From the IMG/VR virus record IMGVR_UViG_3300032523_000021, positions 1-38,303 of that record: a stretch of DNA of 38,303 bases; one strand, 5' to 3'. Positions within the stretch are counted from its first letter, which is position 1. Each line of letters begins with the position of its first letter. Positions 1 through 6,289 of the stretch are shown here, piece by piece. The translations under genes were made by a program, and so were the position numbers. The notes beneath the pieces are model-generated. The model saw only the letters and a list, made by a program, of their open reading frames with translations. It did not search any database and was not told the origin of the DNA. This DNA comes from a virus.

Positions 1-597
1 CCTACAGTCTCGGCCCCTTACGGTCTAAAGCCTGTAAACCTAATAGGTGGACAGGTATTTGCGGGTTCAACCCGTCTGATGGAAATTGCAAGTGGTTATG
101 CCACTAGCATTTTTTATGGTGATTTGGTAAAACGTGTTGCGGCAGGAACAATTGAGAAGGATGCCGGCACAGCAACTGCCACTCCGTCTGGTATTTTCTT
201 GGGTGTTCAGTTTACCAATGGTTCAACTGGTCAAGTCCAGCAACAGCAATTTTATCCAGCGAGTCAGTCTATCAAGGCTGGCACAAAGATATTTGCAGTT
301 GTTGCAGATGATCCTGATACGCTGTTCCAAGTGGCAGTAGTTTCTAGCGGAACGACTATTACTGGTGTCGGTATTTCCTCTATTGGGAATAACGCCGAGT
401 TGGTTCAGAACGCCGGTTCATCAACCACTGGTAATTCAGCAGTGGCTATTTTGGCAGCGACTGCTACAACCATTACTTTGCCTATTCGTATCATTGATGT
501 AGTTCGGGACACCGCAACTGCTACTGATAACTTTCCTGAAGTTATTGTCAAGATCAATGCGACTATGCATCAGTACAACAACGCCACTGGCATATAA
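1..597 (+). CDS. Phage head structural protein, 5'-truncated (decoration or capsid-accessory type)
   Basis: The reading frame is open from the first base (it reads PTVSAPYGLKPVNLIGGQ and continues), so the gene begins upstream of the window. An internal ATG at 79 would cut off the conserved-looking PYGLKPVNLIGG segment and is unlikely to be the true start. The visible 198 residues are Gly/Ala/Thr-rich, beta-prone and lack membrane segments. The gene ends 12 bases before the major capsid protein gene and is probably co-transcribed with it. A small protein directly before the capsid gene is often a decoration, scaffold-related or head structural protein, and the composition fits a virion protein. 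The exact role is inferred from position only. Confidence 0.7.
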   Translation, partial: PTVSAPYGLKPVNLIGGQVFAGSTRLMEIASGYATSIFYGDLVKRVAAGTIEKDAGTATATPSGIFLGVQFTNGSTGQVQQQQFYPASQSIKAGTKIFAVVADDPDTLFQVAVVSSGTTITGVGISSIGNNAELVQNAGSSTTGNSAVAILAATATTITLPIRIIDVVRDTATATDNFPEVIVKINATMHQYNNATGI

Positions 598-609
598 GGA
601 GCGTAAATC

Positions 610-1521
610 ATGGCTATTTCACGCGCACAACTACTTAAAGAACTGCTCCCCGGTCTAAACGCATTGTTTGGTTTAGAGTACGCACAGTACGGCGAAGAGC
701 ATAAAGAGATCTACGAAACAGAGACATCTGAGCGTAGCTTTGAAGAAGAGACGAAACTGTCAGGTTTCTCTGCTGCTCCTGTCAAAAACGAGGGTTCTGC
801 CATCGCTTATGACAATGCGCAGGAAGCGTTTACGGCTCGTTACAACCACGAAACCATTGCTTTGGGCTTTAGCTTGACTGAAGAAGCTATCGAAGATAAC
901 TTGTATGACTCACTGTCTGCTCGTTACACCAAAGGTCTGGCTCGTGCTATGGCTTACACCAAGCAAGTTAAAGCTGCTGCCATCTTAAACAACGGCTTCA
1001 CAGGCGGTGTTTATGCTGGTGGTGACGGTGTGGCTTTGTTCAGCACATCACACCCCCTGATCTCTGGTGGTGTAAACAGTAACACTCCAGCTACCGCCGC
1101 TGATTTGAATGAAACATCGTTGGAAAACGCTGTTATTCAAATCGCTGCTTGGACAGATGAGCGTGGTTTACTGATTGCTTCTAAACCTAGTAAGTTGGTG
1201 GTTCCACCTGCACTGCAGTTTACGGCAACTCGTTTGCTTGAGACTGAATTGCGTGTGTCTACTGCTGACAACGACATCAATGCGTTGAAGAACAATGGAT
1301 CAATCCCCGGTGGTTACACAATTAACCACTACCTGACTGATACCAATGCTTGGTTCCTATGCACCGACGTGCCTAACGGCATGAAGCACTTCATCCGTAC
1401 ACCGCTGTCTAACAGCATGGACGGTGACTTCGATACAGGTAACGTCCGTTACAAGTCTCGTGAGCGTTACAGCTTTGGCTTCTCAGACCCTCTGGGTATG
1501 TTTGGTTCACCTGGCGCTTAA
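610..1521 (+). CDS. Major capsid protein (putative)
   Basis: This 303-residue protein follows an AAGGAGCG ribosome-binding site. It has an acidic N-terminal part (GEEHKEIYETETSERSFEEE) followed by an alpha/beta body with a SLTEEAIEDNLYDSLSARYT segment and a long run about assigning residues and asparagine-rich loops. Length and pattern resemble the Mu gpT-like/HK97-fold major capsid proteins that I know from aquatic phages. No protease or scaffold gene is visible beside it, though either could lie upstream. A strong hairpin terminator directly follows the stop codon, as expected for a very highly expressed capsid gene. The family call is from recalled pattern plus position; a structure prediction showing the HK97 fold would settle it. 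Confidence 0.8.
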   Translation: MAISRAQLLKELLPGLNALFGLEYAQYGEEHKEIYETETSERSFEEETKLSGFSAAPVKNEGSAIAYDNAQEAFTARYNHETIALGFSLTEEAIEDNLYDSLSARYTKGLARAMAYTKQVKAAAILNNGFTGGVYAGGDGVALFSTSHPLISGGVNSNTPATAADLNETSLENAVIQIAAWTDERGLLIASKPSKLVVPPALQFTATRLLETELRVSTADNDINALKNNGSIPGGYTINHYLTDTNAWFLCTDVPNGMKHFIRTPLSNSMDGDFDTGNVRYKSRERYSFGFSDPLGMFGSPGA

Positions 1522-1538
1522 TATTTCTTAGGAAATAT
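1521..1538 (+). other. Small hairpin directly after the capsid stop codon
   Basis: ATATTTC (1521-1527) and GAAATAT (1532-1538) are a perfect 7-bp inverted repeat around a TTAG loop. It starts on the last base of the capsid stop codon and sits two bases before the GC-rich terminator stem. It may help 3'-end stability of the capsid mRNA. Confidence 0.4.
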
Positions 1539-1540
1539 AT

Positions 1541-1570
1541 GAAAAGGGGGCTTGCGTCCCCTTTTCTTTT
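1541..1570 (+). terminator. Rho-independent terminator after the capsid gene
   Basis: GAAAAGGGG (1541-1549) pairs perfectly with CCCCTTTTC (1558-1566) around an 8-base loop. A T-rich tail TTTTGTTG follows from 1567. Since more virion genes follow on the same strand, it is either a partial terminator that sets capsid excess over downstream proteins, or the end of one unit with a new promoter immediately after. Confidence 0.85.
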
Positions 1571-1580
1571 GTTGTATATT
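1552..1580 (+). promoter_or_regulatory. Candidate sigma70-type promoter overlapping the terminator
   Basis: TTGCGT (1552-1557) and TATATT (1575-1580) are spaced by 17 bases. The -10 box matches TATAAT at five of six positions; the -35 box matches only TTG well. The -35 lies in the terminator loop. A start would be expected near 1587, giving a leader of about 83 bases that carries the hairpins described next. This is a consensus match only and may be chance in a T-rich terminator tail. Confidence 0.35.
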
Positions 1581-1589
1581 GACTTTATT

Positions 1590-1645
1590 CCGGGCTTATC
1601 CGGTGCATTAGACAGTCCCGGCTGACGACATACAGACTGATGCAC
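1590..1645 (+). promoter_or_regulatory. Structured leader upstream of the 1670 gene
   Basis: Two nested structures can be drawn. CCGG (1590-1593) can pair with CCGG (1600-1603) around a 6-base loop. GTGCAT (1603-1608) plus CAGTC (1613-1617) can pair with GACTG (1635-1639) plus ATGCAC (1640-1645), leaving a TAGA bulge (1609-1612) and a 17-base loop. The 11 bp of pairing are perfect apart from the bulge. The structure ends about 15 bases before the ribosome-binding site AAGGAA. It may act as an mRNA stabiliser or translation control element. No known riboswitch family is recognised. Confidence 0.45.
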
Positions 1646-1669
1646 TTAACTTGTATGTAAGGAACCATC

Positions 1670-2098
1670 ATGGCACGTACTACGTTCTCCGGCCCAGTCG
1701 TATCTCAAAACGGCTTCATTACCGACCACACTCCCGGATCTGCAAACGCAGTAAACGCAACGGCTACAGCTACTGCGGCGCAAGTTGCAACGGGCTACAT
1801 CACTTCTACTTCAGCCGCCGCTACAGTCATCACTTTGCCAACTGGCACTCTGTTGGGAGCCGCTTTAGCCGCTACTCAAGGAACTGTGTTTGATTTGTTC
1901 ATTGACAACACCGCTGGTGCATCGACTGTGACTATTGCTGTAGCTACAAACGGTGTTTTGTCTACTGGCGCTGTTGATGCTGCTGCTGCCGCAGGTACTT
2001 TTGGTGACTTGACTGTTGCCTCTGGCGCAACAGGCTTAGCCCGTTTCACCATCATGTTCTCAAGTGCAACAGCATACGCGTTCACACGCACTGCTTAA
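1670..2098 (+). CDS. Virion decoration-like protein
   Basis: This 142-residue protein is rich in Ala, Thr, Val and Gly and has almost no charged residues after the first 15. It has a repeating pattern of beta-strands (VITLPTGTLLGA, VFDLFIDNTAG, VTIAVATNG, LARFTIMFSS) typical of small jelly-roll or beta-sandwich capsid decoration or tail proteins. It starts with a good AAGGAACC ribosome-binding site behind the structured leader. Composition and place right after the capsid gene suggest a decoration protein. I do not recognise a named family, and a tail-fibre-associated role is possible. Confidence 0.55.
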   Translation: MARTTFSGPVVSQNGFITDHTPGSANAVNATATATAAQVATGYITSTSAAATVITLPTGTLLGAALAATQGTVFDLFIDNTAGASTVTIAVATNGVLSTGAVDAAAAAGTFGDLTVASGATGLARFTIMFSSATAYAFTRTA

Positions 2099-2114
2099 TT
2101 AGGAGCATCAAATC

Positions 2115-2393
2115 ATGATGCAAACAGACGTAAAAAGTACAGCTGCAGCTGCTAACGCTACCACTACAATTTTTGGTGGCCCTGCCCGTATCAAAGGTTT
2201 GACTATCAGCTACCCATCAGGTGGAACAGTTATTCTCAATGATGGTACAGGCGGAACTGCTAGGTTTTCCTTTACTGCGCCAGCCGCAATTGGATCAATC
2301 TATGTTGCAATCCCTGGAGAAGGCATTAGGTGCGATATAAACATTTCAGCAGTTTGCGCCGCATCTACCACCGCAGTGGTGTTCTATGGCTAA
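2115..2393 (+). CDS. Small virion protein, unknown family
   Basis: This 92-residue protein begins at the ATG after TTAGGAGCATCAAATC; the next codon is also ATG (2118), so either could be used. The segments ARIKGLTISYPSGGTVILND and SIYVAIPGEGIRCDI suggest a small beta-barrel or sandwich. It is uncharged and Gly/Ala/Thr-rich like the preceding decoration-like protein. It overlaps the next gene by 8 bases, implying translational coupling. It probably belongs to the head decoration set. Function is inferred from position. Confidence 0.5.
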   Translation: MMQTDVKSTAAAANATTTIFGGPARIKGLTISYPSGGTVILNDGTGGTARFSFTAPAAIGSIYVAIPGEGIRCDINISAVCAASTTAVVFYG

Positions 2394-2631
2394 GTCCCCC
2401 GCATGGCAGAGGAAAGAAGGCAAGTCCGAGAAGGGCGGCTTGAACGCCAAAGGCCGAGCCTCCGCAAAAGCGCAAGGTATGAACTTGAAACGTCCCCAGC
2501 CGGAAGGCGGCTCTCGCAAAGACTCGTTCTGTGCGCGGATGGGCGGGATGAAAAAGAAGCTGACGAGCGCAAAGACAGCCAACGATCCAGATTCAAGGAT
2601 CAACAAAGCTCTTAGAGCTTGGAACTGCTAG
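2386..2631 (+). CDS. Small basic protein, DUF6321-like
   Basis: This 81-residue, strongly basic protein starts AKSPAWQRKEGK and continues with GGLNAKGRASAKAQG and a central SFCARMGGMKKK. The W-x-R-K-E-G-K plus GGLNxKGR pattern matches what I recall as the DUF6321 family, widespread in marine and freshwater phages and of unknown function. No membrane segment is present. Its start lies 8 bases inside the upstream gene. The composition suggests nucleic-acid contact or an internal capsid role, but nothing proves it. Confidence 0.65.
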   Translation: MAKSPAWQRKEGKSEKGGLNAKGRASAKAQGMNLKRPQPEGGSRKDSFCARMGGMKKKLTSAKTANDPDSRINKALRAWNC

Positions 2632-2640
2632 GAGTAAAGT

Positions 2641-3117
2641 ATGGCAGATGAAACTGATAAACCAGAACGCTATCTTATTCGGGATAGAAAAACTGGCACT
2701 TATAAAAATTATGAAGGGTATTCAACCGCTTCTAGAGCTAGAAATGCCGTAGATAAACTTGATAATGCTTATGGGGCATATAGGTACGAAGTAGTTCCGC
2801 ATAGTAAAGCTACAGAGGGATCATTTGAAAACCCTAAAAAAAATCTAGCAGGAAAATTAGGTGTTGCCGCAACCTTAACTGGAGCAGCAGCGGCAGCTAA
2901 AGCAGGGGAATACGGGGAAGCTGTAAACAAAGCAACAGATTTATTTGTTCCACCTTTTGCTGAATCTCGTGCAACTCAAGAAGGGCATGATGAAGAATTA
3001 GCTCAACGCAGAACTAAACCGCCCACAATTGACAAAGCTCGTGGTGGTAAAGTTTCAACTTCATCCCGTGGAGATGGGATTGCTCAGCGCGGTAAGACAA
3101 GAGGTCGGATGGTATGA
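2641..3117 (+). CDS. Hypothetical protein with RGKTRG-type C-terminal tail
   Basis: This 158-residue protein has three parts. The N-terminal 60 residues (RYLIRDRKTGTYKNYEGY and on) look like a small alpha/beta unit. The middle is an Ala-rich hydrophobic stretch near residues 70-90 (LGVAATLTGAAAAAKAG) that might be a weak membrane or coiled segment. The C-terminal tail reads GGKVSTSSRGDGIAQRGKTRG. A very similar tail ends the 3736 protein. The start follows AGGAGTAAAGT, a good ribosome-binding site. The stop overlaps the next start as ATGA. Function unknown. Confidence 0.6.
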   Translation: MADETDKPERYLIRDRKTGTYKNYEGYSTASRARNAVDKLDNAYGAYRYEVVPHSKATEGSFENPKKNLAGKLGVAATLTGAAAAAKAGEYGEAVNKATDLFVPPFAESRATQEGHDEELAQRRTKPPTIDKARGGKVSTSSRGDGIAQRGKTRGRMV

Positions 3118-3320
3118 ACCAAGAAAACGTTGAAACTTTAAAAAATGTAGCAGACGGTGTAGCCGCTGTTACGGCTATTGGTACGGTAATGCAAATGCTT
3201 CCTGCGTTTGCCGCACTATTTACAATTGTGTGGACAGGTATGCGTATCGCTGAGATGATTGCGGGTAAACCTTTTGCTAAAATAATTCGTCAAAAGAAAA
3301 ACAATGCCATCGACGAGTAA
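3114..3320 (+). CDS. Small membrane protein (holin-like?)
   Basis: This 68-residue protein has a hydrophobic segment at about residues 14-50 (VAAVTAIGTVMQMLPAFAAL then FTIVWTGMRIAEMI), enough for one long or two short membrane helices. A basic C-terminal tail follows (KIIRQKKN). The LPxxAALFTIVWTxxRI pattern is reminiscent of small phage holin-like proteins, but it sits among head genes, far from the endolysin at 13555, which has its own holin candidate. It could be a virion membrane-contact protein. It is coupled at both ends: ATGA with the upstream gene and a 17-base overlap with the next. Confidence 0.5.
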   Translation: MNQENVETLKNVADGVAAVTAIGTVMQMLPAFAALFTIVWTGMRIAEMIAGKPFAKIIRQKKNNAIDE

Positions 3321-3723
3321 AAAACAACACAATTTCATGGCAGCGGTGGCTAATAACCCATCTTTTGCTAAGAAAGCAGGCGTCCCACAGTCCGTGGGCA
3401 AAGAGTTCAACGATGCCGATAAAGGCAAAACTTTTAAAAGAGGTGGTGATATGGCTTCAAGTATGGGTAAACCTGTGATGAAAAAAGGTATGAGCATGGC
3501 TAAAGACGGCATGAAACGTCCTACGCCTATGGCTGATACATCTATGGGCGGTATGGGTGGTATGGGCATGAAAAAAGGCGGCATGCCTATGAAGATGAAA
3601 GACGGCAAAAAAGTGCCTATCTTTATGAATAAAGGTGGTGGCATGGCTAAAGGTGGCGGCATTGAGTCCAAGGGTAAAACCAAAGGCAAGATGATCACTA
3701 TGAAGCACGGCGGCAAAGCCTAA
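3304..3723 (+). CDS. Basic Met/Gly/Lys-rich small virion-cluster protein
   Basis: This 139-residue protein has a conserved-looking head: KKQHNFMAAVANNPSFAKK, then PQSVGKEFNDADKGK. A low-complexity region follows with many GGM, KKG and GMGG units (roughly residues 45-120) and about two dozen methionines. It ends KGGGIESKGKTKGK and then KHGGKA, related to the tails of neighbouring small proteins. The head motif is one I recall from many aquatic phages, always without known function. The charge suggests binding to nucleic acid or an acidic virion surface. The extreme Met content is odd. Confidence 0.6.
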   Translation: MPSTSKKQHNFMAAVANNPSFAKKAGVPQSVGKEFNDADKGKTFKRGGDMASSMGKPVMKKGMSMAKDGMKRPTPMADTSMGGMGGMGMKKGGMPMKMKDGKKVPIFMNKGGGMAKGGGIESKGKTKGKMITMKHGGKA

Positions 3724-3735
3724 TAAGGAGCTAAT

Positions 3736-3963
3736 ATGGCTGATTACAATGCTGGCGCAGGGCGAGGCAAGCAGGGCGGCCCTACAGCTAAAGAACTTGC
3801 TGATTACGAGCGTAAACAAGACGCTGGTATTTACACTGTTGAAAAAGGTAAGCCTCCACAGGATAAAGACGGCGCATCCGTCCCTATGAAGAAACTATCT
3901 AAAGGTGGTTCAGCTTCTAGTCGCGCTGATGGCTGCGCCGTTCGCGGAAAGACAAAGGCTTAA
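3736..3963 (+). CDS. Small hypothetical protein with RGKTK tail
   Basis: This 75-residue protein opens with a Gly-rich ADYNAGAGRGKQGG segment, continues through a charged helix-prone region (KELADYERKQDAG) and ends KGGSASSRADGCAVRGKTKA. That tail closely matches the tail of the 2641 protein (SSRxDGxAxRGKT), although the bodies differ. The start follows AAGGAGCTAAT. It is part of the small basic protein cluster between capsid and neck genes. Function unknown. Confidence 0.6.
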   Translation: MADYNAGAGRGKQGGPTAKELADYERKQDAGIYTVEKGKPPQDKDGASVPMKKLSKGGSASSRADGCAVRGKTKA

Positions 3964-3965
3964 TT

Positions 3966-4253
3966 ATGAGAGCAAGCCGTGGCATGGGTGACATTTCCCC
4001 TTCTAAAATGCCCAAAGGCGTTAAGAAAGCCCGGCGGGACGACACTGACTTTACCCAGTATAAAGAGGGTGGGAAAGTAAAATCTAAAGTAAACGAGGCG
4101 GGTAACTACACCAAGCCTAGTTTACGTAAACGGATTTTCAACAGCGTAAAAGCTGCGGCAATTGTTGGTACGGGCGCAGGTCAGTGGAGTGCAAGAAAAG
4201 CGCAGGTTATGGCTAAACGGTATAAAGCCGCAGGTGGTGGCTACCGTGATTAA
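3966..4253 (+). CDS. Small basic protein of the capsid-neck interval
   Basis: This 95-residue protein starts RASRGMGDISPSKMPKG. Its basic C-terminal half contains NEAGNYTKPSLRKRIFN and WSARKAQVMAKRYKAAGGGY. The RGMGDI...KMPK start and GQWSARKAQ...YKAAGGGY end form a recognisable pattern that I recall from freshwater and marine phage genomes, always annotated as hypothetical. There are no membrane segments. It lies 2 bases after the preceding stop and its end overlaps the next gene by 8 bases. A DNA-binding or internal head role is plausible from charge, but not shown. Confidence 0.6.
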   Translation: MRASRGMGDISPSKMPKGVKKARRDDTDFTQYKEGGKVKSKVNEAGNYTKPSLRKRIFNSVKAAAIVGTGAGQWSARKAQVMAKRYKAAGGGYRD

Positions 4254-4482
4254 AGCCCCACAGCAATCCCTGAAAAACTGGGGCAAACAAGATTGGACAA
4301 CCAAAAGTGGTAAAAAATCTTCTGACACTGGTGAACGATATCTTCCAAAAGCTGCGATCAAAAGTCTCAGCTCTAGTGAGTACGCTGCGACGACCAAAGC
4401 CAAGCGAGCCGGAAAAGCCGCCGGCAAACAATTCGTAGCTCAACCTAAAACAATTGCAAAGAAAACGGCAGGATTTAGATAA
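4246..4482 (+). CDS. Small basic protein, DUF5872-like
   Basis: The true start is most likely GTG at 4246, preceded by AGGTGGTGG, rather than an earlier in-frame ATG that would run deep inside the previous gene. The resulting 78-residue protein contains SLKNWGKQDWTTKSGK, TGERYLPKAAIKSLSSSEYA, and a basic tail GKQFVAQPKTIAKKTAGF. I recall this arrangement (LKxWxxQxWxTKSGK...GERYLP...ALSSSEYAATxRAKRxG) as DUF5872 or close to it, common in phages of aquatic bacteria and cyanobacteria and of unknown function. The stop overlaps the next start by one base. Confidence 0.65.
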   Translation: MIKAPQQSLKNWGKQDWTTKSGKKSSDTGERYLPKAAIKSLSSSEYAATTKAKRAGKAAGKQFVAQPKTIAKKTAGFR

Positions 4483-5420
4483 TGGCTAGCACTTCAGGAA
4501 CCTCCGCATTTAACCTAGACTTTAACGATATCGTTGAAGAAGCGTATGAGCGGGCGGGTATTGAGGTTCGTACTGGCTATGAGTTTCGTACCGCACGCCG
4601 GTCCTTCAATATGCTTACGATTGAATGGGCTAACCGTGGCATCAATTTATGGACTATTGAGCAAGGCCAATTCGTAATGAACACTGGGCAGGGCGTCTAT
4701 GCTTTGCCTAATACTACGATTGATCTGTTGGATCAAGTTATCCGTACACAGGCGACTACGATCAACCAGATCGATATCAACATTAGCCGCATCTCTGAAT
4801 CAACGTGGTCAACGCTGCCAAACAAGTTGGCCCAAGGCCGTCCTATTCAGATGTGGATTAACCGGCAATCCAACCAAAGCTATTTGTCTACGGCAACTGT
4901 AGCGGCAACGGTAGCGGCAACAGACACGACTATTACTCTTAGTTCTACTACAAACCTACCCGCAACAGGATTTATCACAATTGATTCAGAAACAATCTTC
5001 TACGCTAACGTCAGCGGTAATCAACTACTTAATTGTTATCGTGGTCAGTACAATGGCAGCACTAATACAACTGCCGCATCTCACGCAATTAGCGCTACCG
5101 TAACGGTTAATAACCTCACGTGTGTGAACGTGTGGCCTACGCCCAATGCCCCTGGGGATCAATATGTGTTTGTCTACTGGCGCATGCGCCGCATGCAAGA
5201 CGCTGGCAACGGCGTTAACGTGCAAGACATCCCATTCCGGCTAATTCCATGCGTAGTGGCTGGTCTAGCCTATTATGTTGGTTCTAAGCGCGCTGACGTG
5301 CCTATGGAGCGTATTATGATGCTTAAAGCGGCTTATGAAGAACAGTGGACGTTAGCGTCGCAGGAAGACCGCGAGAAGGCCCCTGCTCGTTATGTTCCAA
5401 GACAGTCGTTCTACAGGTGA
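4482..5420 (+). CDS. Head-tail connector protein, P22 gp4-like (putative), with inserted beta module
   Basis: This 312-residue protein has a conserved N-terminal block (DFNDIVEEAYERAGIEVRTG, RTARRSFNMLTIEWANRGINLW) and a conserved C-terminal block (FVYWRMRRMQDAG, IPFRLIPCVVAGLAYYV, EEQWTLASQEDREKAPARYV). That pattern resembles the tail accessory/head-completion factor of short-tailed phages (P22 gp4 type), which bridges portal and tail. Between them, about residues 138-210, lies a Thr/Ser-rich module with ITIDSETIFYANVSGN and a CYRGQYNGSTNTTAASH-type strand. This looks like a separate beta module inserted into the loop. Name from recalled pattern and gene order; moderately sure. Confidence 0.65.
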   Translation: MASTSGTSAFNLDFNDIVEEAYERAGIEVRTGYEFRTARRSFNMLTIEWANRGINLWTIEQGQFVMNTGQGVYALPNTTIDLLDQVIRTQATTINQIDINISRISESTWSTLPNKLAQGRPIQMWINRQSNQSYLSTATVAATVAATDTTITLSSTTNLPATGFITIDSETIFYANVSGNQLLNCYRGQYNGSTNTTAASHAISATVTVNNLTCVNVWPTPNAPGDQYVFVYWRMRRMQDAGNGVNVQDIPFRLIPCVVAGLAYYVGSKRADVPMERIMMLKAAYEEQWTLASQEDREKAPARYVPRQSFYR

Positions 5421-5423
5421 TGT

Positions 5424-5846
5424 ATGTCAAGTAGATACGCTTCAGGCAAAAATAGTATTGCAGAGTGCGATAGGTGTGGTCAGCGGTACATGCTTAAAAA
5501 CCTGAAGAAAGAAATTATTAAGACACGCTTGTTCAACATAAAAGTGTGTCCTGAGTGTTGGGACCCTGATCAACCTCAACTACAGTTGGGTATGTACCCC
5601 GTGGATGATCCACAAGCTGTACGAGAGCCGCGTCCTGATGTAAGCTATACACAGTCGGGAACTAGCGGATTGCAGATTATATTAACTAACAGTACAGCTC
5701 CTGATGGGTTTGGATATCCAGAGGGCGGTAGCAGGGTGTTTCAATGGGGCTGGTATCCGGTTGGCGGAGCTAGTAATTTTGATGTGGCATTGACTCCAAA
5801 CTACTTGGTGGCAACGACAAATGTTGGTACAGTAACAATATCTTAG
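5424..5846 (+). CDS. Zinc-ribbon virion-associated protein
   Basis: This 140-residue protein has an N-terminal treble-clef or ribbon motif: CDRCGQRY at residues 15-22 and CPECWDPDQPQLQLG at about 42-56, giving CxxC...CxxC for one zinc ion. The PQLQLG...DPQAVREPRPD segment after it is a pattern I recall in phage proteins placed between connector genes. The C-terminal 70 residues form a beta-rich module (TSGLQIILTN, RVFQWGWYPVGGA). The location between two neck proteins suggests a small structural or assembly role. Confidence 0.6.
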   Translation: MSSRYASGKNSIAECDRCGQRYMLKNLKKEIIKTRLFNIKVCPECWDPDQPQLQLGMYPVDDPQAVREPRPDVSYTQSGTSGLQIILTNSTAPDGFGYPEGGSRVFQWGWYPVGGASNFDVALTPNYLVATTNVGTVTIS

Positions 5847-5855
5847 GAGCTTAAA

Positions 5856-6029
5856 ATGAATGATATGAAACAGGATAAAAAAATGGTGGCTGGTGCTGTA
5901 CATAAGCACGAAAAAAAGCTGCATCCCGGCAAGCCTATGACTAAATTAGCCAAAGGTGGCAAGACCAACGCTAACATGAAGGCTATGGGTCGTGGTCTGG
6001 CTAAAGTTGCTAATCAAAAGCGAGGTTAA
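5856..6029 (+). CDS. 57-residue basic protein
   Basis: A short frame begins at the ATG after TTAGGAGCTTAAA and codes for 57 residues with about 17 Lys/Arg. It contains HKHEKKLHPGKPMTKLAKGG and MKAMGRGLAKVANQKRG. The KLAKGG and MGRxLAKxxNQ strings recall the small basic proteins repeatedly found in this part of related phages. The ribosome-binding site, tight spacing (10 bases after the previous stop, 2 bases before the next start) and composition shared with neighbours all support a real gene. Function unknown. Confidence 0.6.
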   Translation: MNDMKQDKKMVAGAVHKHEKKLHPGKPMTKLAKGGKTNANMKAMGRGLAKVANQKRG

Positions 6030-6031
6030 TT

Positions 6032-6289
6032 ATGGCCACGTTCAGCAAAAAAGTAATGGGCAAAGAAGTTGGTGATGCCAAGGTCTATGCGCCTCCACAC
6101 ACTATGACGGGCAAGCCTGTTAAAGCTGTTTCTAATTCTCGCCCTGACCGAAGCGATGCGTCTACAGTCAATATGTCTGTTGCTGGCATTAACCGCAGGT
6201 CAGCACCAGAAGCTAAAACAACTGGTATCGTTACCCGTGGTAACGGCGCGGCAACTAAAGGCACAATTGCTAGAGGCCCGATGGCATGA
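6032..6289 (+). CDS. Small hypothetical protein with RGNGAATKG tail
   Basis: This 85-residue basic protein starts ATFSKKVMGKEVGDAKVYAP and ends with TRGNGAATKGTIARGPMA. The tail RGxGAATKGxxxRGPM is one I recall from many small aquatic phage proteins. The body has TGKPVKAVSNSRPDRSDAST and no membrane segment. It starts 2 bases after the upstream stop and overlaps the next gene as ATGA. It belongs to the same cluster of small basic proteins between capsid and tail. Confidence 0.6.
   Translation: MATFSKKVMGKEVGDAKVYAPPHTMTGKPVKAVSNSRPDRSDASTVNMSVAGINRRSAPEAKTTGIVTRGNGAATKGTIARGPMA

Noticed and set aside
3216-3716. Long minus-strand frame of 166 codons
   Set aside because: It mirrors the Met/Gly/Lys-rich 3304 gene, giving an artificial Pro/Ile/Phe-rich product; no ribosome site and opposite to the operon.
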